This document shows, in pieces, positions 1 to 8,100 of a stretch of 15,864 nt of DNA. Origin of the DNA: an uncultured Actinomycetes bacterium. Its GTDB lineage: Bacteria > Actinomycetota > Actinomycetes > Mycobacteriales > Mycobacteriaceae. The notes under the pieces were generated by a model that searched no databases, was not told the origin of the DNA, and saw only the letters and a program-made list of their open reading frames with translations. The stretch spans positions 1 to 15,864 of the forward strand of contig CAIWCQ010000228.1 in NCBI GenBank assembly GCA_903911165.1. The letters run 5' to 3'. The translations under genes and the position numbers were made by a program. How positions within the stretch are numbered: the stretch's first letter is position 1; every line of letters starts with the position of its first letter.

Positions 1-451
1 CGATGTCGACATAGCCCTCAGCAAACCGGCCCCCGGGATCAGCAAGCAGCGCCCGATCAGCCAGGCCGTCGCGATTCGTATCGAACAGCCGGTCCGCGTC
101 GCCATCGCCGTCGACATCCGCGCCCGAGGCGTGCTCAACCCCATCGAGACCAAACCACCGCAAGGCGCCGCCGGACGCCGCACCCCATTCCGATATTCCG
201 GCGCCCACCATCCACGTGCCCGAGCCGTTGTCGGTGTAGCGCGACTCGGGCAGCCCGTCATCGTCGAGATCGAGAGCCGCGTGATCGGCGAGGCCATCGG
301 CGTCGAAGTCGGCCAGCGCGTCGTCGAACACGCCGTCCCCGTCGAAATCTAGCCGGACGCCGTCGAGTTCACCGTCACCATCGACGTCGATATCGAATGC
401 CCCAGTCCAGATCGAGGCCGTTCCATCACCGGAATCCAAGCAGTAGTCCAT
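1..451 (-). CDS. Asp-rich calcium-loop-type protein, 3' part beyond the window edge
   Basis: A minus-strand reading frame starts at ATG 451 and runs off the left edge after 150 residues without a stop. The start is well defined because an in-frame TAA lies two codons upstream (TAA GGC ATG). The protein begins MDYCLDSGDG and holds at least five acidic loops of the type DxDxDGxxD: DVDGDGELD (residues 22-30), DFDGDGVFD (35-43), DFDADGLAD (48-56), DLDDDGLPE (61-69) and DVDGDGDAD (112-120). A looser one, DTNRDGLAD, follows at 124-132. Such loops resemble EF-hand, dockerin or thrombospondin-type-3 calcium sites. A GTWMVGAGISEWG block (78-90) separates the two clusters. No signal peptide or membrane segment is visible. 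Its position next to pcnA matches Rv3906c of M. tuberculosis (DUF6802, as I recall). The function is unknown and calcium binding is inference. Confidence 0.85.
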   Translation of the reverse strand, partial: MDYCLDSGDGTASIWTGAFDIDVDGDGELDGVRLDFDGDGVFDDALADFDADGLADHAALDLDDDGLPESRYTDNGSGTWMVGAGISEWGAASGGALRWFGLDGVEHASGADVDGDGDADRLFDTNRDGLADRALLADPGGRFAEGYVDI

Positions 452-493
452 GCCTTATTCGACGGAGCCCGCGGCTCACGCGTTCCCGTTCGG

Positions 494-557
494 ATCAATC
501 GGTGGCGCCGCGAGCGCGCCACCAGATCAATCGGTGGCGCCGCGAGCGCGCCACCAG
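494..557. repeat. Perfect 32-bp tandem duplication across the pcnA stop
   Basis: Two identical 32-bp units lie head to tail at 494-525 and 526-557. Each contains an 8-bp inverted repeat (GGTGGCGC / GCGCCACC) around a 7-nt loop. Read on the minus strand, the proximal copy encodes the last residues of pcnA (WWRARGATD) plus its TGA, so the second copy is wholly 3' of the gene. Deleting either copy would leave the same protein. The two hairpins could slow transcription or protect the 3' end, but no T-tract follows, so I do not call an intrinsic terminator. Confidence 0.95.
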
Positions 558-1969
558 GCAAGCAGTTCGGCCGTGGCCTCCTCCCGGGACAGCGGCCCCC
601 GGTCCAGCCGTAATTCCTTGAGGTAGCTCCACGCCTCACCCACCTCCGGGCCGGCCGGGATGCCGAGCAGCTCCATGATTTCGTTGCCGTCGAGATCGGG
701 TCGAACCCGGGCCAGATCCTCCCTGGCGGCCAACTCGGTGATTCGCGCCTCCAGGCCGTCGTAGTTGGCTTGCAACAGCGCCGCACGCCTCTTGTTTCGG
801 GTGGTGCAGTCCGCACGCACCAGCCTGTGCAATCTGGGCAGCAGCGGCCCCGCGTCTGCGACATAGCGCCGCACCGCCGAGTCCGTCCACCGGCCTTCGC
901 CGTAGCCGTGAAACCGCAGATGCAGATAAACCAGCTGCGACACCTCGTCGACCATCTGTTTGGAATATTTCAGCGCCCGCAACCGCTTGCGGACCATTTT
1001 GGCGCCAACCACCTCATGGTGATGAAAACTCACTCCCCCGTCGGACTCGTGGCGGCGCGTCGGCGGCTTACCGATGTCGTGCACCAGTGCGGCCCAGCGC
1101 AGCACCAGATCCGGTTCGTGTTCCAGGGCAATCGCCTGTCGAAGCACCGTCAACGAATGCTGATAGACGTCTTTGTGCTGATGGTGTTCATCGATGGCCA
1201 TCTGCATGCCGCCGATCTCGGGCAGCACGACCTCGCCGAGGCCGGTTTGCACCATCAACTCAATACCCGCCACCGGATCGGCGCCGAGCAGCATCTTGTC
1301 CAGTTCCACCGCCACCCGCTCCACGGTGATGCGGCCCAACTCCGGCGCCATCGAGGCCATCGCCTCCCGGACCCGATCGGCGACCCCGAACTCCAACTGG
1401 GAGACGAACCGCGCCGCGCGAAGCATCCGCAGCGGGTCGTCCCCAAAGGACAGCGAGGGCGCGGCCGGGGTGTCCAACATTCGCCGCTGCACCGCCGCCA
1501 GTCCGCCCAGTGGGTCCAGAAACTCGCCCGGTCCGTCTGCGGTGATCCGCACCGCCATCGCATTAACGGTGAAGTCGCGCCGCAGCAGGTCGTCCTCGAG
1601 GCGATCACCGAAGCGCACCTGCGGATTGCGCGACACCTGGTCATAGCTGTCAGCCCGAAATGTGGTGATCTCCAGCCGCTGGCCCGCCTTACCCACGCCG
1701 ACGGTGCCGTAGTCGATCCCGGTGTCCCAGATCGCGTCGGCCCAGGGGCGCACGATCTGCTGCACCGTTTGCGGTCCAGCATCGGTAGTGAAGTCGAGGT
1801 CGGTGGTCAATCGGCCGAGGACGGCGTCACGAACACTGCCGCCGACGAGATACAGCTGGTGACCGGCGGCCGCGAACAGCGCGCCAACCTCGCCGAGCAG
1901 CGGGGCTTGGCGGTGCAGTTCGACGGCGGCGAATCTCAGCAACTCGTCGGGTGGTCTGACTTCGGACAC
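527..1969 (-). CDS. pcnA: tRNA nucleotidyltransferase (CCA-adding enzyme), HD-domain type
   Basis: Class II nucleotidyltransferase, 480 residues, expected to add or repair the 3' CCA of tRNAs in the cytoplasm. The NTase head has LVGGSVRD (residues 41-48) and the metal-binding DLDF (57-60). The conserved LRRDFTVNAMAV follows from residue 129 and GDDPLRMLRAARF from about 176. A C-terminal HD-type domain has VHDIGKP (His297-Asp298) and the histidine cluster SFHHHEV near 314-320. An in-frame start at 2044 exists, but I chose GTG 1969 (VSEVRPPDEL). The 25 extra residues are Arg-rich, come from repetitive upstream DNA and lie over the divergent promoter. The shorter form also equals the length I recall for M. 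tuberculosis PcnA. The gene is divergent from mutT4 and followed after 75 bp by the Asp-rich gene. The name pcnA is historical; poly(A) activity is not implied. Confidence 0.95.
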   Translation of the reverse strand: MSEVRPPDELLRFAAVELHRQAPLLGEVGALFAAAGHQLYLVGGSVRDAVLGRLTTDLDFTTDAGPQTVQQIVRPWADAIWDTGIDYGTVGVGKAGQRLEITTFRADSYDQVSRNPQVRFGDRLEDDLLRRDFTVNAMAVRITADGPGEFLDPLGGLAAVQRRMLDTPAAPSLSFGDDPLRMLRAARFVSQLEFGVADRVREAMASMAPELGRITVERVAVELDKMLLGADPVAGIELMVQTGLGEVVLPEIGGMQMAIDEHHQHKDVYQHSLTVLRQAIALEHEPDLVLRWAALVHDIGKPPTRRHESDGGVSFHHHEVVGAKMVRKRLRALKYSKQMVDEVSQLVYLHLRFHGYGEGRWTDSAVRRYVADAGPLLPRLHRLVRADCTTRNKRRAALLQANYDGLEARITELAAREDLARVRPDLDGNEIMELLGIPAGPEVGEAWSYLKELRLDRGPLSREEATAELLAWWRARGATD

Positions 1970-1977
1970 GTCCGGTG

Positions 1978-1983
1978 AGCCTA
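1978..1983 (-). promoter_or_regulatory. Candidate -10 element for pcnA (near-leaderless)
   Basis: On the minus strand the hexamer TAGGCT (1983 to 1978) fits the mycobacterial TANNNT pattern. It ends 8 nt before the GTG at 1969. With usual spacing, transcription would begin at about 1971-1969, giving a transcript with little or no leader. No convincing -35 box was seen, and no Shine-Dalgarno sequence precedes the GTG. The call rests on spacing alone. Confidence 0.35.
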
Positions 1984-2005
1984 ATGCTCCCCGCCGCAAC
2001 CGTGT

Positions 2006-2050
2006 CCGGCGCGTGTACCCCCGGCGCGTGCTACCCCGGCGCACTTATCC
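2006..2050. repeat. Three 15-bp tandem repeats in the pcnA/mutT4 promoter region
   Basis: Three consecutive 15-bp units begin with CCGGCGC: 2006-2020 (CCGGCGCGTGTACCC), 2021-2035 (CCGGCGCGTGCTACC) and 2036-2050 (CCGGCGCACTTATCC). The first two are close to identical; the third is diverged. The array fills the space between the two putative -10 boxes and ends 8 bp before the mutT4 -10. It could bind a regulator at spaced sites or simply be a replication-slippage product. Confidence 0.8.
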
Positions 2051-2058
2051 GTGCCAGC

Positions 2059-2064
2059 TACTAT
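2059..2064 (+). promoter_or_regulatory. Candidate -10 element for mutT4 operon (leaderless)
   Basis: TACTAT (2059-2064) fits the mycobacterial -10 pattern TANNNT. Its last base lies 7-8 nt before the GTG at 2072, so transcription should begin at 2071 or 2072, at the start codon itself. No Shine-Dalgarno motif precedes the GTG, which agrees with leaderless translation, common in mycobacteria. A -35 box is not evident; the place where it would be lies in the 15-bp repeat array. Confidence 0.5.
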
Positions 2065-2071
2065 CGCTTGG

Positions 2072-2866
2072 GTGTCGGAGGGCGAGAAGGCCAAACCACG
2101 ACGGCGTCGCGGCCGGCGCCGCGCGAACCGTGCGGCCGCCTCGTCACCGCAGATCGGCGATCCGGGCGGCGTCGCCAAACCCCCGACCGCCGGCGCCCCC
2201 GTTGGCCCCGACGCCCCCGCCGGCCCCGATACCCCCGTTGGCCCCGAGACCCCCGTCGGCGCTCCTCGGCGTCGGCAGGGCTCCCGGCTGCGCACCGTGC
2301 ACGAAATCTCCGCGGGTGGACTTGTCATCGACGGCATCGACCGGCCGCGCGCAGAGCAGTCGGCCGCGCTGATCGGCCGTACGGACCGACGCGGGCGGAT
2401 GATCTGGTCGCTGCCGAAGGGACACATCGAGCAGGGCGAGACCGCCGAACAGACCGCGATCCGGGAGGTGGCGGAGGAGACCGGCATACACGGGCATGTG
2501 CTGGCGGCGCTGGGCAGCATCGACTATTGGTTCGTCACCGAGGGACGGCGGGTGCACAAGACCGTGCACCACTACCTACTGGAATTCTCCGGTGGCGAGT
2601 TGTGCGATGAAGACGTCGAGGTGACCGAAGTGGCGTGGGTTCCGGTTGATGAACTGCCGAGGCGGTTGGCGTTCGCCGACGAGCGCAAACTGGCCAGGGT
2701 CGCCCACGACCTGATCGCACTACTGCAGTCCGACGGCCCCAGCGCATTGCCGCCACTTCCACCCAGCACGCCCGCGCTGCGGACCCAAACCCATTCCAGC
2801 ACCCGGCAATCCCCCGGCGAGGCCTCCGGCGACTCCCGGACGAACGGCCGTGGTTCGGCCACGTGA
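2072..2866 (+). CDS. mutT4: Nudix hydrolase, MutT4 family
   Basis: Nudix hydrolase of 264 residues. The complete Nudix box spans residues 117-139 (GHIEQGE, then REVAEETGI), matching Gx5Ex7REUxEExGU, so metal-dependent pyrophosphohydrolase activity on a nucleotide-type substrate is expected. The exact substrate is unknown. A basic N-terminus ([10 protein letters not shown], 8-17) and a Pro/Gly hexapeptide linker (42-65, four 18-bp DNA repeats) precede the fold, which starts near [15 protein letters not shown] (about 74). The tail is Pro/Ser-rich. GTG 2072 (VSEGEKAK) was chosen over GTG 2051 because it matches the mycobacterial N-terminus I recall (Rv3908) and lies right behind a -10 box. The stop overlaps the next gene by 4 bp (GTGA), so this is the first gene of an envelope operon with the DUF6049-like gene and murJ. 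Confidence 0.93.
   Translation: MSEGEKAKPRRRRGRRRANRAAASSPQIGDPGGVAKPPTAGAPVGPDAPAGPDTPVGPETPVGAPRRRQGSRLRTVHEISAGGLVIDGIDRPRAEQSAALIGRTDRRGRMIWSLPKGHIEQGETAEQTAIREVAEETGIHGHVLAALGSIDYWFVTEGRRVHKTVHHYLLEFSGGELCDEDVEVTEVAWVPVDELPRRLAFADERKLARVAHDLIALLQSDGPSALPPLPPSTPALRTQTHSSTRQSPGEASGDSRTNGRGSAT
2195..2266 (+). repeat. Four 18-bp in-frame repeats in mutT4 linker
   Basis: Four 18-bp units at 2195, 2213, 2231 and 2249 encode the hexapeptides [18 protein letters not shown] and TPVGAP (residues 42-65). The last unit is diverged. The array sits in the disordered linker between the basic N-terminus and the Nudix fold, where changes in copy number would be tolerated. Confidence 0.85.
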
Positions 2867-5190
2867 CCTCGTCGCTGCGGATCCCGGTCACATCCCGGGT
2901 CGTCGCTGTGATTCTCGGCCTGTTGGCGGTGCTGTTCATGCCCGTCGGCCCTGGAATCGCGACGGGAGAACCCGACCCGGAGTTCCTTTCGGTGCGGCTG
3001 GACAGCGTGAGCCCAGACGCGGTCACCACCTCCAGCGACCCGACTGTGACGGTGACCGCGACGGTGACCAACGTCGGAGACCGCCCGGTCCGCGATATCG
3101 TCGCCCGACTTGAGCGCGGCGAGCGGGTTTCCACATCCTCGGGCCTGCGCACCAACCTCGACAGTCGGGGCCAGTTCGAGGCCGTGGGTGAATTCATCAC
3201 CGTGGCAGCCGAACTCGGTCGGGGACAGGCGCTCGGCGTGACTCTGTCGGTACCGATCAGATCGGGGTCGCAACCATCTTTGGGCATCGGGGAACCCGGG
3301 GTTTATCCACTGATGGTGAACATCAACGGCACCCCGGACTACGGCGAACCGGCCCGCCTGGATGCGGCCCGATTCCTGCTGCCGGTAACCGGCGTTCCCT
3401 CGGCCCCCGCCGGCGATGCAGGTGCTGCCCTGGCAGGAGTGACGGCACCCGACACCACCAAACCGGTCGGGGTGACGATGCTGTGGCCGCTGGCCGACCG
3501 ACCGCGGCTGGCTCCGGGTGTGCCCGGAGGCACCACCCCGGTACGGCTGATGAACGATGACCTGGCGGTGTCACTGGCCACCGGCGGCCGCCTCGAGACA
3601 CTGCTCGCGGCAGCAGAATTCGCGACCAGCCCGGGCGCAATCGACCCGGAGAGCGGGGTCGCTAACGCACTATGTCTTGCGGTGGACCCCGACCTGCTCG
3701 TCACGGTGAATGCGATGACCGCTGGCTACGTGGTGGTCGACGCAGCGGGCGGCGCCGCGATACGTCCCGGCGACGGCCAAGCCGCCGCTACCCGTCCCGG
3801 CGACGGCCAAGCCGCCGCGGCCGCCTGGCTGGAGCGGCTTCGGGGACTCTCGCGGCGAATGTGCGTGGTCGCCACGCCTTTCGCTCAGGCCGATCTCGGC
3901 GCCCTGCACCGAGTGGGTGATCCGCGGCTCAGCACGGCGGCGACGACGACCGGTGCCGACATCGTCGACCGGATTCTGGGCATCACCTCCACTCGTGGCG
4001 CCACCATCCTCGGCGACGGTCCGCTCAGCGCCCCTGCGCTCGAACTGCTCGACAGCCAGGGCCCGACGGTCGCGATCGCCCCGGCCCCAACCGGCGGTGC
4101 ACCGTTCACACCGGACCTGACCGCCCGCCGGATTTCACCCGGGGTCGTGTTGGCACCGTTCGACTCGGCGGTCGGGGGCGCCCTGGCCGGCGTCGGCACC
4201 GACCCCGGTGTGCCAACTTATCTGGACTCCGCCCTGAGCGTGCCGGTCGACCACGACTCACCGGTGGCGCGCCGCCAGGACGCCGTGGCGGCCATGCTGT
4301 GGCGCGCGCTGCAACCAGACGTCGAACCACGGACACAGATCCTGCTGCCGCCGCTGAAGTGGAGCCCGCAGCCAGACGATGCCCGAGCGATGCTGACGGC
4401 ACTGGCCAACGCGGTGCGGGCCGGCCTTGCCAGCCCGCGCCCGCTGGAAGCGGTGATCCGCGAGTCCGCAGCGGCGCAGTCGGCCGAGCCGGATCTGCCG
4501 AACGAGATCCCGGGCGGCTTCGACGCGGACGTGGTGGCCGCCATCGGTGCCGAGACGGGCCGGCTCTGGGGCCTCACCGCGGCGCTGACCACCGATGCGC
4601 GCACCGGGCTGACCGGGCCGGGTTACACCGCGCCGCTGCGTGAGGACATGCTGCGCGCGCTGAGCCAGATCGAGCCGCCGGATACCCGAAACGACACCGC
4701 CCGCCAGCGCCTCGCCGCTGTCGGAGCGACCATCGGGGAACTGTTCGGTGCCGTGACGATCGTCAGTCCCGGTGACTCCTACACGCTGGCCGCCGAACGC
4801 AGCGCGCTTCCCTTGGCACTACGCAACGACCTCGCCGTGCCGATCCGGGTGCGCCTCCAGGTCGACGCCCCACCCGGCATGACGGTGACCGACATCGGGG
4901 AGCAGGAACTGCCGCCGGGCTATCTGCCGCTGCGGGTCCCCGTCGAAGTCCGCGTCACTCAGCGCGTCGCGGTCGACGTCACTTTGCGCACCGCCGACGG
5001 CCTTCCCCTCGGGGATCCGGTACGGATGTCCGTCCACGCCAACGCCTACGGGAAGGTCCTGACCGCAATCACCGGAGCTGGTTTATGTGTGCTGGCACTG
5101 CTGGTGGGACGCCGCCTCTACCACCGGTTCCGCGGTCAAGCCGATCCAGCCGACGTCGGGCGGCCCCGGCATCCGATGGATGCCGGATGA
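2863..5190 (+). CDS. Secreted/membrane-anchored envelope protein, DUF6049-like (Rv3909 homolog)
   Basis: Protein of 775 residues. A basic N-terminus and a hydrophobic stretch (about 12-28, [17 protein letters not shown]) form a signal peptide or anchor, with possible cleavage near residue 33-35. An Ig-like segment with [22 protein letters not shown] follows. A large central region comes next, and a beta-rich part near the end has [22 protein letters not shown]. One C-terminal transmembrane helix (about 732-748) and a short basic cytoplasmic tail finish it. The bulk should therefore face the cell-wall side. The start is GTG 2863, overlapping the mutT4 stop, and its own stop overlaps the murJ start (ATGA), so translation is probably coupled. 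The position matches Rv3909. A role in cell-wall assembly with MurJ is inferred from the operon only. A 30-bp duplication (residues 301-320) is unusual. Confidence 0.88.
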   Translation: MTSSLRIPVTSRVVAVILGLLAVLFMPVGPGIATGEPDPEFLSVRLDSVSPDAVTTSSDPTVTVTATVTNVGDRPVRDIVARLERGERVSTSSGLRTNLDSRGQFEAVGEFITVAAELGRGQALGVTLSVPIRSGSQPSLGIGEPGVYPLMVNINGTPDYGEPARLDAARFLLPVTGVPSAPAGDAGAALAGVTAPDTTKPVGVTMLWPLADRPRLAPGVPGGTTPVRLMNDDLAVSLATGGRLETLLAAAEFATSPGAIDPESGVANALCLAVDPDLLVTVNAMTAGYVVVDAAGGAAIRPGDGQAAATRPGDGQAAAAAWLERLRGLSRRMCVVATPFAQADLGALHRVGDPRLSTAATTTGADIVDRILGITSTRGATILGDGPLSAPALELLDSQGPTVAIAPAPTGGAPFTPDLTARRISPGVVLAPFDSAVGGALAGVGTDPGVPTYLDSALSVPVDHDSPVARRQDAVAAMLWRALQPDVEPRTQILLPPLKWSPQPDDARAMLTALANAVRAGLASPRPLEAVIRESAAAQSAEPDLPNEIPGGFDADVVAAIGAETGRLWGLTAALTTDARTGLTGPGYTAPLREDMLRALSQIEPPDTRNDTARQRLAAVGATIGELFGAVTIVSPGDSYTLAAERSALPLALRNDLAVPIRVRLQVDAPPGMTVTDIGEQELPPGYLPLRVPVEVRVTQRVAVDVTLRTADGLPLGDPVRMSVHANAYGKVLTAITGAGLCVLALLVGRRLYHRFRGQADPADVGRPRHPMDAG
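3763..3822 (+). repeat. Two 30-bp in-frame repeats in the DUF6049-like gene
   Basis: Units at 3763-3792 and 3793-3822 match at 28 of 30 positions, with the first 26 bp identical. They encode [10 protein letters not shown] and [10 protein letters not shown] (residues 301-320). The near identity suggests a recent slippage duplication in a surface loop. Confidence 0.92.
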
Positions 5191-8100
5191 CGCCGCGGCC
5201 GGTGCGCGAGGAGCTCTCCGACGCCGCGGTGGTGTCTCGCTCGTGGGGGATGGCGCTGGCCACGCTGGTCAGTCGGATCACCGGCTTCATCCGGATCGTT
5301 CTTCTCGCGGCAATTCTCGGAGCGGCATTGTCGAGTGCGTTCACCGTCGCCAACCAACTGCCGAATCTGATCGCCGCCCTCGTATTGGAGGCGACGTTCA
5401 CAGCGATTTTCGTTCCGGTGCTCGCGCGCGCGGAACGCGAGGACAGCGACGGTGGGGAAGCCTTCATCCGGCGACTGGTGACGCTGGCAACAACCTTGCT
5501 CCTGATAGCGACAATGCTGGCGGTGATCGCCGCGCCCCTACTCGTGCGTCTCATGCTGGGCGCCGACCCTAAGGTCAACGCGCCACTGACGACGGCGTTC
5601 GCCTATCTGCTACTGCCACAGGTGATCTTCTACGGACTGTCTTCGGTATTCATGGCAATCCTGAACACCCGCAACGTGTTCGGGCCGCCGGCCTGGGCGC
5701 CAGTCGCCAACAACGTTGTCGCGATCGCCACCCTCGGCCTCTATCTGATGGTGCCGGGAGAGCTTTCGGTGGACCCGGTGCGGATGGGCAACGCGAAGCT
5801 GTTGGTACTCGGCATCGGAACGACGCTGGGAGTGTTCGCCCAGGTCGCCATCCTGTTGGCCGCCATCCGATCCGAGCGGATCAGTCTGCGGCCGCTATGG
5901 GGAATCGACGCGCGGCTCAAGAGGTTCGCCATGATGGCCGCCGCCATGGTGCTCTACGTGCTGATCAGCCAGGTCGGGCTGATCGTCGGCAACCAGATCG
6001 CCAGCACTGCGGCCGCATCCGGACCGGCGATCTACAACTACACCTGGTTGGTGTTGCAACTGCCCTTCGGCATCATCGGAGTGACCATTCTGACGGTCGT
6101 CATGCCGCGACTGAGCCGCAACGCTGCTGCCGACAACGTCCCGGCCGTGCTCGCCGACCTGTCGCTGGCCACCCGGCTGACCATGGTGACACTGCTTCCG
6201 GTGGTGGCGTTCATGACCATCAGCGGACCCGCCATCGGCAGCGCGCTATTCGCCTACGGCAAATTCGGGGAGGTCGACGCCAACTATCTCGGCATCGCGA
6301 TCGCGCTATCCGCCTTCACGCTGATCCCCTACGCGCTGGTGCTCCTGCAACTTCGGGTGTTCTACGCCCGGGACGAACCCTGGACGCCGATCCTGATCAT
6401 CGTCGCGATAACGATCGTGAAGATCGCGGGCTCCCTGGCGGCCCCGCACCTGACCGACGACCCCGAATTGGTGGCCGGCTATCTCGGTGCGGCCAACGGA
6501 CTCGGCTTCCTCGCGGGCGCCGTGCTCGGCCACCTGTTACTGCGGCGGTCACTGCGACCGCCAGGCGGCCAGTTGTTGGACGGCGCGGTCATCCGCACCG
6601 TGGGGGCCACCGCTGGGGCTGCGCTGCTGGCCGCGCTCGTCGCCGCCGGAGCCGACCGGCTGCTGGGGTTGTCGGCACTGACCGCCCGCGGGGGCGGCGG
6701 ATCCATGATCCGGCTGGGGATCGTCGGTTTGATTATGTTGCCGATCCTGACGGCGGTCATGCTCGGCGCCCGGGTGCCGGACGCCCTTGCCGCAGTCGGA
6801 GCGGCCCGGAGGGTGCTCCGGCGACTCCCGCCGGCCGGCGACTCATCGCCACCTCAGAACTCTCACCTGCCCCATAAGACAACCCCTGTCACGTACTCTG
6901 GGCACGATGCGATCTCGGGGCACGATGCGTCCGACACCGCACTCGCGACCGGAAAGGGGCCGGAACTGAGCGAACCGTCCTCAGGTGCGCCGCCGGATCG
7001 CCCCGACGGCCCGACCACCAGGATTCAGCGCACGCCGGCCGACGAGTTCCAGCCCGATGTGGCCGCGGACCCGCCGCCGGTAGCGGGGACGGCGAAGCAC
7101 GCGCAGACCGCCGCCGGGCCCCAATCGAACCCAACGGCCCAATCGATCCCAACGGCCCCATCGATCCCAACGGCCCCATCGATCCCAGCAGCCCAGGCCA
7201 ATCTAAGTCCGGGTGCCACCGTCGCCGACGGGCGATACCGGCTGCTGGTCTTCCACGGCGGGCCTCCCGGACTGCAGTTCTGGCAAGCCCTCGACGTTCC
7301 CCTGGACCGGCAGGTCGCACTCACGTTGATCGACCCCGACCGCAGGATGTCCGATACGCAAATCGACGAGATCCTGGCCCGCACACTGACACTGAGCCGG
7401 ATCCAGCGGCCGGGCCTGGCCCGGGTACTCGATGTCACGAAGTTTTCCGCCAGCACTGGGGTCCCCGCCGGCAGTGGGGTCCCCGCCGGCAGTGGGGTCC
7501 CCGCCGGCAGTGGGCTGGTGGTGGCGGAGTGGATCAGGGGCGGCTCGCTCAGAGAGGTGGCCGATACCTCACCGTCGCCGGTCGGCGGTGCCCGGGCGAT
7601 CCAGTCCCTGGCCGCGGCGGCCGACGAGGCTCACCGGGCCGGTGTCGCACTATCGGTGGACCACCCCGGCCGGGTGCGGGTGAGCATCGACGGCGACGTG
7701 GCGCTCGCCTTCCCCGCAACGCTGGCCGGGGCCACACCCGCCGAAGACGTCCGCGGCATCGGGGCCGCGCTGTATGCGCTGCTCGTCGACCGCTGGCCGC
7801 TGCCCGAGCACGGTACTTCGAGCGGACTGCGGCCCGCCGACACTACTCCGACCGGCGATCCGGTCGAGCCGGCCGCAGTCAACACCGCGATCCCGTTTCA
7901 GATCTCGGCGGCGGCCAGCCGGGCGATCCAGCCTGGCGGCGGAATCAGTAGCGCCACCACTCTGTTGCATCTGCTGCAGCAGGCGACCGCCGCTGTCGAC
8001 CGCACTGACCTCATGGAGCCGGTCGGCGATGCCGCGCCGCGGTCGGCCCGCAGGACCCTGGGCGGCCAAGATGCCGCCGCGCTACGGCGCCGCAAACTGC

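Noticed and set aside
349..864. 171-codon minus-strand open frame across the pcnA 3' end and the Asp-rich gene
   Set aside because: It overlaps two well-supported genes in another frame and its Arg/Trp-rich sequence has no recognisable fold.
770..1978. 402-codon plus-strand open frame antisense to pcnA
   Set aside because: It is a mirror of pcnA codon bias in high-GC DNA, with a His/Arg/Gln-rich, non-domain product.
2859..2867. CCACGTGAC at the mutT4/DUF6049 junction as a parS half-site
   Set aside because: Only the hexamer CACGTG is shared; flanks do not match the consensus.
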